Source of the DNA: Plecoglossus altivelis
Lineage: Eukaryota; Chordata; Actinopteri; Osmeriformes; Plecoglossidae
Assembly (NCBI GenBank): GCA_036571765.1
Contig: BROE01000011.1
Coordinates: forward strand, 5,097,962-5,161,961
Direction of reading: 5' to 3'
DNA length: 64,000 bases
How positions within the stretch are numbered: the first letter of the stretch is position 1; the number at the start of each line of letters is the position of its first letter. This document shows, one piece after another, positions 33,707-47,800 of the stretch. A model generated the notes under the pieces. The model was not told where the DNA came from, ran no database searches, and was given only the letters and a program-made list of their open reading frames with translations. Both the position numbers and the translations under genes were made by a program.

Positions 33707-34383
33707 TGGTCTGGAAAGGAAAATAAGGCAAAAAGCGAGCATTCACAATTGTGAGCCTGTGCACACAGACACCCTGATTTCATGTTTAGATGGTGTCTGT
33801 GTGCCTGTGTGTGTGCTTGTGGACACACATTGTGAAAGACATGTATACTACAGAAAGACTTTTCTACTGCTGTGAACTACCTGTTCTGCAAAATATGGTT
33901 CATAGATAAGTGAAGTGAAAGAAGTAGATAGAAAATGTGTAAAGCTGTTCAAATAAACATGACATCAGTAGTAGTTATCTACCTGGAGAAGTGTTAGACG
34001 TTTCCTCCCTTCGATTGAAAACCCTTAGATTATTACTGTGAAACCCATGATAATTGAAACTAATGTACCATTAATATGCAGCAGTGATTATTCACATTGA
34101 AATGTAAGTATTTGGAAGGTAATCCAGTGGAATGGAAAGAAAGAATGAGAGGAAGTCAGAAATGTAACCAATTGTCAACAAGAATGTGGGTCAGTAGCAT
34201 CCCAGTAAGATAATGTACAAATCTCATGATTTTTCTCTGAATGTTAAGTCGCTTGGGTCATGACATTGTCCATTTCAACCACCAGGGTGCGGTGTTACAC
34301 TTGCATACAAGTCATGTTGGCCCTAGATTGATCTCTGACGAACATCATTAGGCAAAAATATAAAGACATTTCCCAAAACCATC
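33707..34383. other. utp23 3'UTR and short intergenic gap
   Basis: AATAAA at 33952-33957 is the likely utp23 poly(A) signal, about 250 bases past the stop. About 430 bases of unremarkable AT-rich sequence then precede the facing thrb 3' end. Confidence 0.6.
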
Positions 34384-36759
34384 TTTATTCATAAGAACCC
34401 ATTCACATTAAGTGCAAACATATTCATGAGGATCAAAGTATCAGTAAATGATCTCTGTAAGTGCAACTTCTTATTTTTCCAGGGTACCCATGCCAAAGCA
34501 CCGTCTAAACATGAAATCTGGGCAACGCTGGCCTGAAAGCCATGTGCAATAATACATCATATTTGCTTTGAATCCGCAAACGTCCAACCTCTGATTCATA
34601 CTCCCTTTCTATACATTTCTTATCCAAATAAAAAGATCTAGGACAATTACATCACAAACAACGGTATGGTAGACATGACAACACTTGTGTCATTTTGATG
34701 GTGAATGATTTTGTTTGTATATACTTACATATTGGAGATTCTTTATTAATCTCGTCATTACCAGTAATTATCCAGATGTAGTGGCTGTATCTGTTTTGCA
34801 CTGACAGTACAGTTCTATTCTCTGTATGCCCTTGCGGACAACTTTCTTTTTATGTAAAACAATACAATGATCATATGCACAATATGTGTAAAAAATCTTG
34901 CAGTCTGAAAATATACATCCTTTTTCCTTTGTACTGTAAAATAGCTTTTCTATGATGCAACCTTGTATTGGTGTGTATGCAAACTGAGTAACTTTAAGAA
35001 AACATTCTGAGAGAAAGTACCACAAAGTCACATTAATAAGATGCCCTCTTCAAAATAGGTGACATTTTCTGAGCAACAATCGTAAATCCAGGTGAAGCTG
35101 TGGAACTCACCTTGTCCATTTGTTCATGATGGAATTGCTTGAACTTTATTGTTAGCTCATATTTAACTGTTATGTCCTGCTACCAAACTGACCTTTAACT
35201 CAGTTAATGTATAGAACACGTGGAGGCTCGGTAAAACTTGTTTACTGTCAGACTACACATACATATCTGCTGAATTCACACGATTGTTCCTGTGTATCGT
35301 AAAACAAATTTCCACAAGGAGGTAATGTCGCCTGTTGCACTTATCTGTACTGAAAGCACAGGCCCAATGAGTTCTTTGGACCCTCTATTTTCTCTCTTTC
35401 GCAAGCTCTCGCTCTCTCGTTCTCTCTCTTGCGCGCTCTCGTTCGCTCTCTCGCGCTCTCTCGTTCGCTCTCTAGCTGTCTCTTGCTCTCTCTCTCTCGC
35501 TCTCTGATTGTCTGTGCATTTGCCTTTGAGTAGAAACGGTTAGTGTGGTGTGAGGTCCGGGTGATTCAAACACTGCAGCGAGTCTATTGCTTAATTAAAG
35601 GCATCACTTCAAAGAAAACACAAGCTGCTTTAAGGAGTAGTATGAAGCTAGAATAGTTCAAATACATTAATTTACATAAAGCCTATAATTTTGTCATTTT
35701 GCAAATAACATCATACTAAGTTTTATAGAAAAACAACAAAAGAAACACATACCAAACGGTTTGATTTGACCTGACAGCTTTCTTACTGTACTCTGCTGAC
35801 TGCATTGTGATTTTATTTGGGCAACATTGCTTTTGAATCCCACTTGTAAAAGTCCCATGTTAGTGAGTTCCTGTCCCTCACCAGCCCAACACAACGCTCC
35901 ATGACATCGACCACATCTAGGTGTTGCAGCACATGGGACCAAAACACGCATCTCTTGTCAGGTAATGAATCTCTATTAAAATGGCAGAAAAACACATTTC
36001 TACAGACCAGACAGTTTGAAAGATGCATCCGGGACCTTCCAACGAAGAACCAAATAATTAGGTATGAACAATGTTTTGGCACTGTTTGGCGTCGCTCACA
36101 AAACAGACACAACATTAAAAGGATTGTCTTAATTCCTGCATCCGTGTGATAGGTGCTTTTGTTGACTTTGATTAGCGATGAGGGACACGCTGGAAAAACA
36201 AACCTTGAGTTGTGATTGTCAGTGGATGATGTGTTCCATTACTGGCAAATTGTAAAGAAATGTGTGAGGCTCGGTACAGTGCAAGCACAGTTTTTGAGTA
36301 GTGTTACTTACTACCAGGTTAGTCTAAACAGGTAACAGGTAAACTGGCAAATCCACATGTGCTATCTGTCCTAGACTAGACAGTCAGGCTGGAATCTGTC
36401 CATTTTGAACGGAACACAAAAGGAAACATTTGCCTGATTCCTGTAACCAAATAAGTGCTGTCAACATTGAGTCAATACTATCACCAAGCCACTGTACAAT
36501 TAAAACAAAACAAACACAAATTGTAACTGAGCAAGGAAATCTTAAAAACAGAGACCCCAAATTCTATTCACATGTACCCGCATCATAAGGAATGATTCCA
36601 TTCTAGATTAGGCCAAGAGGTACTCCTAAACTATGGAATGAAGTGACACTCAGTAGGCAGAAGTTCACTGTATCGAGATGTGCAGCTGTTCCCTCCATCC
36701 AGGCTCTCATAGTCACACACAGACACACACACAGACACACACACACACAAACACACACG
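34384..36759 (-). other. Probable thrb 3'UTR
   Basis: About 2.4 kb follow the thrb stop. TTTATT at 34384-34389 reads AATAAA on the minus strand and would be a distal poly(A) site; further copies (for example near 35150 and 35812) could be proximal ones. A CT/CG-rich simple repeat lies at 35390-35506. A CA repeat at 36714-36757 directly abuts the stop codon. No other coding sequence was found. Confidence 0.45.
35390..35506 (+). repeat. CTCTCGTTCGCT low-complexity tract
   Basis: About 115 bases of degenerate CTCTCG/TTCGCT/CTCTCT repeat within the presumed thrb 3'UTR. Confidence 0.9.
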
Positions 36760-38797
36760 TCAGTCCTCAAACACCTCCAGGAAGAGTGGGGGGAACAACT
36801 CGGTGGGACATTCCACCTTCATGTGCAGGAAGCGGCTGGCATGGCATGCTCCGATCATCCTCAGGTCTGTCACCTTCATCAGCAGCTTGGGCCAGAAGTG
36901 GGCCACCTTGTGTTTGCGGTAGTTGATGTAATGTTCAAAAGCCAGGAGGAACTCCTCCTGACAGCGCTCGATCCGCTCCACACTGGTCAGACCAGGGCGA
37001 TCTGAGGACAGACAGACAGACAGACAGACAACGGGTTAGAATGTCTGATTGAGCTGTTTGTGGTTCGAAAACCGATCGTTTAAACTGATATTAAATCATT
37101 TACAACTGACCATTGTCAAAAGACAGATGTCAGAAATATAATCATCCGTAATCATAATGTAAACTGAGACTGAATCCCATATTAAATAAATTATAGTTGT
37201 AAAAGCAAGCTAAATGAAGGCCAAATGCTCTCTACTGGACTGAATTATTGGAATGAACAACAGATTTAATCACATTTGCAATTGATTTCATTGTAATAAG
37301 CCATGGGAGGCATGAGGTGAGATCGATGGGTTCACAGACGACGTCTAGGCTAATATGTTCACAATAAAGCTATTGATTTTCATAGCTGCACAACAAGGAT
37401 GGCCAGCCTTTGATGATTTCTCTTCTTTGGTCTTTGGAGAAGCCATATTGTACAATGACAGTTTGAAATATCAGTGAAGTGCGCTTTAAACTGACTATGG
37501 ATGGAAGTGATTAGCAGTATTGACCGGCTATGGCTTTGATTTGTCTCATATAATCAGGCCAGTAGACAAATTAAGCCCCCTGAGTGTGTAATTGCACATC
37601 ACAGCATGCCAAGCCCCATTTGTAATCATCTTAATTCAACAATTAATTTGACAAATGTTTTTCTGATGATTTGTGATCTGAGACTAAAATGTACGAGGCA
37701 GAACTACTGTTAACCACATGAGGACGTTAAAGGCTTGAAGCTCCAACTCGTTACATTACAAAATAACTTAAAGTATGAGAAACGGTGCCCCTAATGAACT
37801 TCTAAGCATTTCTCTTAGTTTGATTTACGGCAGTTTCACAAAATAAGCCAAGGAGGAACGTCCGCCCCGCCAAAGGCGATTGGCTCAAACAGGATCGCCC
37901 GAACATAATGGTTGAAAACGGGCTGATCTTTCTACTTGACAGACATTCTAATGGTACTGAGCTGTCAGTGCGGCTAAACAACTCTCATCAGGACCTCGGT
38001 AGCTTACATAACATGTTGATATACATACACACTGAACTAGTCATAACCATTGTACCTTTAAGGATAATGTTGTAACCAGAACACATCCGGCAATTGGTGT
38101 GTTTTCCAGGCACTGTATAAACCTATAAGCCTATCCACAGCAGAGCAAGGTTGCTGGATTACAGTTGACGGAGCTCTTGGCTGAGACTCACCGGATGACA
38201 GGAGAATGACAGCTTGTAGAAGAGCCACCTCCGAGTCATCCAGATTGAAGGAGGACAGTGACACTCCAAGGTCAAAGATGGCATCTGAGACCACTCCAAG
38301 GCCCCCGTTCTTCAGCTGTCCGCGGGTGACCGCCATTTCTCCGTTGAGCGTGAGCGTCTCGCTCTCGGGGTCGTAGCGCACGGCGGCTCGCAGCGACATG
38401 ATCTCCATGCAGCAGCCTTTTAACAGGATGATCTGGTCTTCACAAGGCAGCTAAGTCACAAAACATACAGAGTCAATATTTACGAACTGAACGGCCGGAT
38501 TCGTAAAATGTGGATCATACATGGAAAAAGTATATGCCTGTACCTAATTTAACAAGTGTTTACCTCACAGAACATAGGCAGCTTTTTGGCAAAGTCCACC
38601 ACACGGGTGATGGCAGGGGTGATAATTTTAGTAAACTGACTGAAGGCTTCTATATCCACTTTGTTTCCCTCAGGTGCATTTATGATGGGTCCTTGACCAA
38701 TGTCCTCCGCCTGAAACGACAAGGGAGGAACAGTCTCAGTGTGTGAACAGGTGTCAAATAGTGACAAGCAATAAAATGATCAACATAAAAAGTAAGC

Positions 38798-38829
<32 letters not shown>

Positions 38830-41800
38830 CTTCTCCTTCTCTAAGCATGCGACCGGCGGAACAGTAAAAGCATGACATAATAAGGGGGTATGGCAGCCAC
38901 TCTCAAAGTGATTTAGGGGAGAGAGCGGAAAGCAGGATTCTCAAAGGCGGGGCGATTGCGAGTGAATTCAAGACGTAATTTCTGATTTCATTTCTGGCGG
39001 ATAAATTAAACTTGGGTCAACCACTACTGTGATCCCTTCTGATCAGAGACAAGCTCAGACAGACAGAAGGTTTAAAGCAAAGAAGCTAAGACTGAGGGGA
39101 AAAAAATGATACAGAGCCTCTCAACTTGTGTCACTTTGGCTTAGAATTAAAAGGCAGGTGAAACACTGTGCATAGAAATGTCTTAGGAGTTTTCCTCCTG
39201 TGTACACCGTCAATCTGTCCCAGCTGCCGAAGAGCTACAAAAACACAACACTTAGTAGAATACAATACTGCATGTTACACTATCCACAACAGACAGCAGG
39301 TGTGGTTATAGCATCACACAAGAAACTGAGTATGGTTCTTACCTTAGTATCCTTCACCCCCACAGCACTCTGGTCAGAGGTATAGAATAAATTACATGTT
39401 ATTTCATTAAGTAGCATTGCTTCCTCGACCTGTTGGACAATCAACAGGAATTGTGAAGTTTCAATGAAGAACCCATGTCAAGCCAACTAAAAAAAGACAA
39501 AACAAGTTTAAAGACAGATGAAAGAGGTGCAGAGAAAGAACAGGTGAAATCAGAGATGCAGGTGGAGTTTCCATGGCAAGACAAGATGCAAGTGTTTTCC
39601 TCCGCATCGTTTCAAATCATATATCAGAATTCAGAATCCTTTCAAACGGGCCTACATGTTTACTGAACGTTTGCACGCAACTTCACTGCTTTCAACAGCT
39701 TTTGAGCGCCGAGTTTGTTAGCGGCCAAAGGCTATTTGTCAGGTTTTGATCTGTCGTCTCACCATGAAAACTCAGCAGTTAAAGCTGTGACAAACTTGAA
39801 TTAAACTTGAGTGAGAAATGTTAAGTGTGGAAAAAAGTAACAAATTAGTAAAAAGAGAGGTGTGAAATTAAACGTGTACAGACACAAACAGAGGATGAGA
39901 AAATAAGTTATTAATGTTTGTTTTTGGCTGATTAAAGACATTGCTTAAAGGAAGAAAGTAACAGAATAGATGTTCCGTTCTAAATTAGTGCTGCTGCGTT
40001 GAACACACTTTCTCCAGCGTCCAGCTAATTCTCCCCACTCTACAAGGAGATACAAAAAACATGGACATATTAACATTGGGAATATGGTTGAGGTGGGTAG
40101 GGATGGACGAGCAGAGGGGAGGGGGTGGGATTCAGGGAATGTGCACGGCCTTGGATGCCATGCCACGGACGAGACATCTCACCAAAAATTTCCGCTTCTG
40201 TTTCCAGTGGTTGCCCTGGGCATTTGTTGCCATGTGGGCCTCAGTGACCATGCGGATCAGGTCCCACTCCTCCTGCGTGGGCTCAACACGCTCCCACACA
40301 GTCTTCTGAAGCTCTTCTTTCCGACGGCGCTCCCTGTTCTCCTCAATCAGCTTCCGCTTGGCCAGCCGCTTCCCATCATCCAGCACCACTGGGGGGGCGG
40401 GGGGAGAGGGAGAGGGCACAAGGCAGTAATGGACGGATCAGTAGTCAGAGGGGGAGGGAAAAGGCATGAGGGAAGGGAGGGGTGGAAAGTATCATCAAGG
40501 ACCATTGAAAAGAAAAGAACTAACTTAACACACTTAAAAAGACAAAGGAGTGTATATAGCAATGCATAACCATAATCTGTAATGACATTATAGAACTGAG
40601 GCCTGCCTGTGGAAAATTACAGTGTTCCTCTAAAAAGGCTATTTTAGTCAACAAGATACTTACAGTCGGTTGCCATGCCAACTGCAATGCACTTCTTGAA
40701 GCGACATTCCTGGCACTGGTTCCTGGTCACTTTGTCGATGATGCATTTCCCCTCGTACTTGCACGCATATGTAGGGTTGAGATTCTTCTGAATTGTCCGC
40801 CGGAAGAAGCCCTGGAACAAAATGTCACAATCACTCTTTGTGTTATGTTTATGAATTTTTTATCAATTGACATTTCACTTTTTGAACTAGCGTCAAACAT
40901 ATCCGAGTTTACAACCACTGTCTGTTTACTTTACCTTGCAACCTTCGCAGGTGATGCAGCGATAGTGATATCCTGTAGCTTTGTCTCCACACACTACACA
41001 AAGCTCATCCTTGTCCAGATAACTTGGTATGTACCCTAAACAAAAGGACATTTACAAAAAAGTAAATTAACTAAAAATACAACTTTTTATCAGGAAACCA
41101 GATAAGATAAATTAATTTCAGAAACTTGGGGGGGGTGGGTGGGGGGGTCCAATTAATAGGGATTGAATTTGAACTAGAATGGTCTCCACTGTGTGAAATG
41201 TTGATTCAAGATACCTGTAAGATTAATGACTTCAGCAAGACAAATTTGTTATTTCTCCAACTTGCATCTTCATTCAGTGCCATCACGACTCCATCACAGC
41301 AAAATAGAATTGACAAACATAGAACTTATAGAATTACTGAGCAGAATAACAAACAAGTTCCATAACCCTAAATTCAGGGAGGGACGTCTGGCCTGGAACT
41401 CTAGGACATGGGGTCAATACATGATCAATACCGGTCAACAGCAAGTCCAAGACAAGTGCTCACTCGACCTGCCTTCTGTTCCTCTTGTCTGTAAACTGCT
41501 CCAGCAACTCCATCAATCAATATCTCCCCCTGCCCCCCTGCCCAGACGCTAAATATCATTTTACTAAAGGAGATTCAACAGGTTCTTACTTATGCTACAA
41601 CATAACACCTTCATTACTGGATTAGAGGTTTTCAGACTAAGTCAAATATATCGTGTGATATTATTGGAATTTACCGTAAACAGCTTGCATTTCAGAAGAA
41701 AAAAAATGTTAAATATCAAATGATGCAGGCTATTAATGGCTCAGTTAATAGAAATGAAGTGACAGAACCCAAAATAAGAAAACAACTCTAGAGATATAGA

Positions 41801-44800
41801 AATAATTAAAAAAATACAATGGAGCCAAACATTCATTCCGTTTTCCAAGGAACTTCCTAACAGTGAACTGTAACTTTTTTTACCACAAAAAAAATCCAAA
41901 TGTGACATCCATCAAACAGTGCAACTCAGTGCATCCCAACCTCGAATACCAAACTATTGGCTGGCCGTACCTTTCTTGTGTGACCCTTGAATCCACTGCA
42001 TGTGAGAGAAGTCAGGCTTGTTTTCAGAAAAGTAGTCAGGCTGGTGGTAGTGACTGAGGGGGATCTCCATGCTGCAGAACTCACTTTTGAACACAGGCCC
42101 CCCACCTGGATAAGAGCAGCTGTATGGCTGGCTTGGTGGCCAAGCTGGCTCCATGCAGGGTGGGTGGTGCATTGTCTGGGGCTCACAGTGACTGAACCCT
42201 GGCCCCTCACCTCCGTACATACAGTACTCTCCCCCACCAGGAACCGAGTAGCCCCCCCCTCCGCCATGAGGCATCTCATACATGTCAGGCATGGAGTAAT
42301 TCATTACGCAAAGTTATGCCAAAGGCACCCACATAAAAAAGTAACAAAGGCGAAATAAAGTGGAACTATTCAACAACAACAACAACAACAAAAATCTTCA
42401 AAAATGAAACTTTGGAAATCAAAGTTAGGCGTTAACAAAAGGCTAAATCGACTCGGTAACACTTCGTTGAAAAATAAATAAAACGTTCACTACACAGAAA
42501 CTTGGGTTTACGGAGGCAGTCCTTATGTTGGAGAATGGACCTTATATAGCGAGTCCTCAGTACACCCCTAGTTACTGCTCCACCCGCCACCACACCGTCG
42601 AATTGGGAAAGAGATTTATGAGGATGTACTGTGAGGTTCTAATCTGACACTGCAAATCCTAGAAGTGGGACAGACAAGCGTGATGTTGTCATAGATTAAA
42701 GCTTTTGCGTGATATACCTTACTGCCATCTCATAAGTGTCACCCAAGCAAATATAATGAGGAAAGAATAGAAAATCAATTCCTAAAACTTTTTGGGGTAG
42801 ATTGAGGGAATTACAAAAGTCTGGACAGTGCAGTAATCAATATTTGGCGGTCTGGCATTGAACCTCTTCGGTATAGTAGTCCAAGCACCTAATCAGATCC
42901 TTAAAGTCCTTTTATTTGACATTAGAAAATGCATCTTTAGTATCGTAACATCCCAAACACCATGTAGGACAGATATGATCATGTAAGACTTCCTGTAGTC
43001 TCTCCATTCAAGACAACAAAGCAAGCAGGTTCTCAAACACAAAGCTTTATTGCATTATTCTAAGTAAATATCTTTAAATGTATCTTTTGTAAGATGCGAT
43101 ATTTTATCACAACACTTTAGTATAAGATCTGTGTAAGGTGCATGACCAGATGTTTTTTTTAAAGAAACTACCAACCTAATTATGAATAAAAGCACATTTA
43201 AAAGAAACAACAGCTTACACCTGGACGACACAACTATTTACTATTACTAATACTTCTTTTAACTTCAAATATTTCACCATGTCAGCAACAGCACCGAACT
43301 TGTATTGTATCAGACCAGTTAACAACTCAAAAGTATTAAACATGTGATACTTTAGATAATTGCAAACTACTTTAAAATACACTGACATAACTTAAAACTG
43401 TACAAGTCGCCTTCTGGAATACATCTGACTAAATTGTCTAATCTGTTAAATTGTTAAATTTTTTTAGTTAATCTTCAGGCTGTGATGATGATGATTTATA
43501 GGATGAGCCTTATAAGAGAGTTCAAAATACAAAAACTGGGACATGCGTGGTAACAAACTAACTGAAATGTCTCAATTATGTTTCAGGATTAAAGCTTGAT
43601 CCTGAAATTGTAGAAAAAAACAACAACAACAAATAATAATATGTAAATATAGTCTGTATATATTAACCATAGGTGCAGTGCCTGTTAGTGAGCTTGTACC
43701 TTGCATGGTTTAGATATGTAGAGGTGCTGTAATGTAATTTAATAGAGAAATATATTGCTTTTATAAATATGCTGTGGGACTTTTCAATTGAGTATTTGGT
43801 ATATTAGCAATACGTGGCCTCCCACCAAAGTCTTCTACCAGATCAGACACTGGATAAGACAGTAACACGATCAACACACAGCAGCTGTTAATAGCAAGGC
43901 CATTTGAGGCAAATCTGCTTGTAAAGGGCTCCTTATACCAGTTTAACTCTGAAAATGAGGTGATGTCCTCACCATAATCTAATCTGGTTGTTGTATCCTT
44001 GGAGGATTTAAGAGACAAACTGTCAAACATATCTTAGACCCAACATCTCAAAGTCAATACTGTGCAATCTGTTCATTTAAATAGGCCTAGTGTCAGAATA
44101 TGTGTTTTGCCGCATCCTCCCTTCTTTACCTTTCTAGATCTACCCCTGTCTATATTGTATGGTACCTTCATCAAGCCACTTCCGCATTTCTGACTACATT
44201 TCAAGAAAACTTAGAAAGAAAACTTATTTCAGAGATAAAATATCAAGCAAGTATCCGAGCAAGTTCTTGTTTGAAAGTACTTTCAGCTCTCTCTAACTAG
44301 ATAACACTTTATAACCATTTTGCATACAGTAAAAAATACCTTTAAAGAGATTATTCCAGATGTGTCTTCTCTTAAACCTCCTTGCCTTGTATTTGTATAC
44401 AAAGTATCATTGAGGATAGCTAGGTGAACGCTCACACATTCTCAAACTCCTCCAAGACCCTCTTGGTATCTGGATATTTGAGTCAACATTCCTGACAGGT
44501 CAATGAATTACTTCCATTCTATTTCTATTTCAAACAACATTGCCTTAGTCTTTACCGCCTGTCCTAACACTAGAATGTAAATAGTGTCTACAAACACCAT
44601 CTTGATATGCAACTTGATATGCTGAACACCAATGACCTCCCAGTACTATTAATACATGCAACGCTTTAAAACTAAAATCATGCACAAAAATCACATATTG
44701 AAATATGCAAACAGCCCCCTCTGGACTCCTAGGCATGTAAACTCACCCAAAGCATGTTTTTTTTGATGAGGTCACAGTCAGCGCTCAAAATATAATTTCC

Positions 44801-47800
44801 AATGTTGAAAGGTTTTTAGCCAAATGTGCCAAACCCTTCCAAATTCCAATCTAGATCCATATGTCAATTTCTTGTCTCCGATCAAGCAGGTCAATGGATC
44901 CACTGCCATATCCATAATACTAGATTGGTTCCTCATATGGACTTTTAGCCTGGCCTTCATAATCATCCCTCATTTAACAAAGCATCAGTTGCTGGCGTCC
45001 CTTGTTCTAGTTTCCTTGGGTAGAAAACAGCATTCTGCCACACTCGGAGTCATTCCCTCTCATTTAGACCTGAAGAAGGATTTTGCCACATATTTATTCC
45101 CTGCTTGATTGATCACTTAAGGTCTCGGGGGTTCAAAGCCGGTCATGTTCAGTTTTCAGATGGTAGAAATCTCTCTGGCCTGGGACAGGGCCTGAAATGA
45201 CATGATGGCCTGAGCCAGATGTCCCCAGCTACACGGAGTTACCTGAGGAGGACAGTGGCTTGGGGCACTTAAAGGAGAGGGTGATCTCAGGGGAAAACAA
45301 TAGTCAACAGGAGACAGCCGTGACTTAAAGACCAATCTTATTACGGCTTTTAGTGTCAATATCTATGTCATCATCATGGGTATATGACTTTGTTTTTAGA
45401 GATGATCCAGCGATCTGATGTTTTGATGCTGTGTTTACAGGGATTGACAATATATTTCACAGAGTCCAATATAAAACGAACCAAGTAACTGTCAAGTAAC
45501 CCTAGCCACTTGCACACTGCCCAGGCAATGCCCAACTAGCTCCAATATTCAGTTGGCAGTTGTTGGTTGCAGTCTTTTGTCATAAAAACAACCAATTTCA
45601 CAGTACCCAGACAGTACCAGACAAGACACTTTTGTTGCTAATTTCTATTATCTTGCTTATTTAAATTGTGGCATTATTCAACAAAGTGAAGTTTGACTGG
45701 TCAAATATGATCAAAGCAGTTGGGGTCTTCCTGACATTTTAAAAGTATATTAAATACATTAGTCTAAAGAGAATATGATTTGTTTATTCTGCCTAGTGGT
45801 TAATAATAGTACACCTGCCTACAGTTCACATGAAGATCTAGTCATCTTTAATTTCCTGTCAGTAGACTACATAAACGAATATAAAAAGAGTATGTTCTGA
45901 GGACCAATGTTAATTATGTGCAGTTTTTCTGTTCTCTTCTAAATAGCATAAACATTCAACTTGGTAGCCTCCGTGTGATAAACATTACAAATAGCTTTCC
46001 TAGATAGCAATAGGATTGGAGGAAGGCCTACTTTAATTTAGGGTTAGGCTCCTGTAAGTAAGTAGTTAGTTGGAGCTATTCCATCCCGGAGCGATCTCTT
46101 CCAATATAAATATGAAATATATGGTCAAACTGAGAATGATAGACAGTTAGCTCTAACTAACATTTACATTTAAGATGGGCCTAATTGCGTGCTGACATTC
46201 CACATGCAATTTTTGGACAGTTGTCAATGGAACATACTGTCTGAATGTTGCCGTTTGTTGGAAAACAGCGCACATTGGTCTGACTTTCCACGACTCAACC
46301 AAACCCGACTGAACATGTCAAATTAGAAAAACTCCACCCGACCAACACAGAGAAACGCAGCATGACGGCGCTCGCTGATTCATTAGTTGGTGTTGGTTAA
46401 AGTTGGTCGACGTTTATCTGCGCAGTGAGCAATCGGCTTAACCCTACCCAAATTATTTTCCGCCATATTTTTTACAGCGAGTAGCCTAATTTGCTTGCAC
46501 AATAAATCAGACAATAGAATTATATTATTGCCAAGCAACTGTGAAAGACTAACCGGCCAAATAACTGCAAACTACTTTACGCACAATTAGTCACTTAAAA
46601 CCGTCTAAAGTTTCGGTCTAAGGCTGTCCAAGCAGACATCTGGGAAAACATGCTGTAAAGCTACTAAGACATGAGAATAAAGGAAATTTCTTGGAACGTG
46701 CCGCTATCATAATCCTCTTAAATCTGAAATCTTGTGAGATGGAGAAAATGAGCAATCGTAAGTATGAGTGTTATTACAGATTATTGAGCTTCAAGAAGGA
46801 CCCGGGACAAAGATTTAGCAACTGTTTGTTAAACTGTTAAATCTAAATGTAGGCTTAATGTGATATTTCTCTCTCCGTAATAGAAAACATGGAATACAGT
46901 TTGATAATCCGGGTGAAGATAGTAAACTATCTTGCACATCATACAAGATCTTGACTACAGTATGAAACTGTTTAGTTTTTAAGTGTTTTCGTTTCCACAC
47001 AATACAGGCTGATGAATATAAAAAACTCCATTTTCATGCACAGTGTGTCTACAACTGATTAACAATTCATATCTGGTTGAAAGCCTCAATGAAGACACCC
47101 CAGGATTGTTTTCCAATGTGGATGTTAATTAACTGTGAATGTGGCTTTTGAATAGAATTTTCTTTGTAAAAAGTGGGTGGATTTATTTGCCTTTGTAAAA
47201 AGTGGGTGAGACCTGACTCATGCCCCCTTTGACCCATGAACGGATTAAGCCCCACCCACTGACATAGAAAATCAATGTAACATGATTACACCTTCACCTC
47301 AAATACACTCTTTAAGATGTGGTTCTTGTTGATTAAGAGGAATTATCTTTGACCCATCTGTGTGTCAAATCTGTTGCAGTGGTGAAATCTCCCCCCTTTC
47401 CCCTTCCCCTGACGGTCAACCTTTACAATTGGGAGTTCAAGCTCTGCTGGAATGACATTGATTGAATGACATACAGCACCTAAATGGACTGTGGATATGG
47501 GAATGAGGCATAAACTAACAGTTGTAGTATTGTGTGTGGATGCGTGTAAACATGAAGAGAAAGCAAGAACAAAAGTAAATAGGACTTTGTGTGACCAAAC
47601 TCCCATAAGTACATAGAGGTAGAGAGAAACAGGATGGGGCTCAATGATAGCTTGTGAGAACGACAGGGTTTTCAAATCTGCATAGACATACGACCCTGCA
47701 CATACATCGAGTGACACAGATATTTAGAGTTATTCAAATAAGGTGGTAAATATAGCTAGCAGCAAGTATCATGTGTTCAAAAACGGACACGTCCAAGCCT

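Noticed and set aside
36760..42304. Thyroid hormone receptor alpha instead of beta
   Set aside because: The protein ends FLEVFED without the extra residues of TR-alpha, and the first exon at 41971 matches the TR-beta-2 N-terminus.
44778..44966. Fragment of an L1-type reverse-transcriptase C-terminus
   Set aside because: Only a vague resemblance over about 60 codons. No poly(A) tail, catalytic motif or neighbouring ORF pieces were seen.
46260..46470. Possible MITE with CGACCAAC / GTTGGTCG inverted pieces
   Set aside because: The inverted match is too short, with no clear ends or target duplication.
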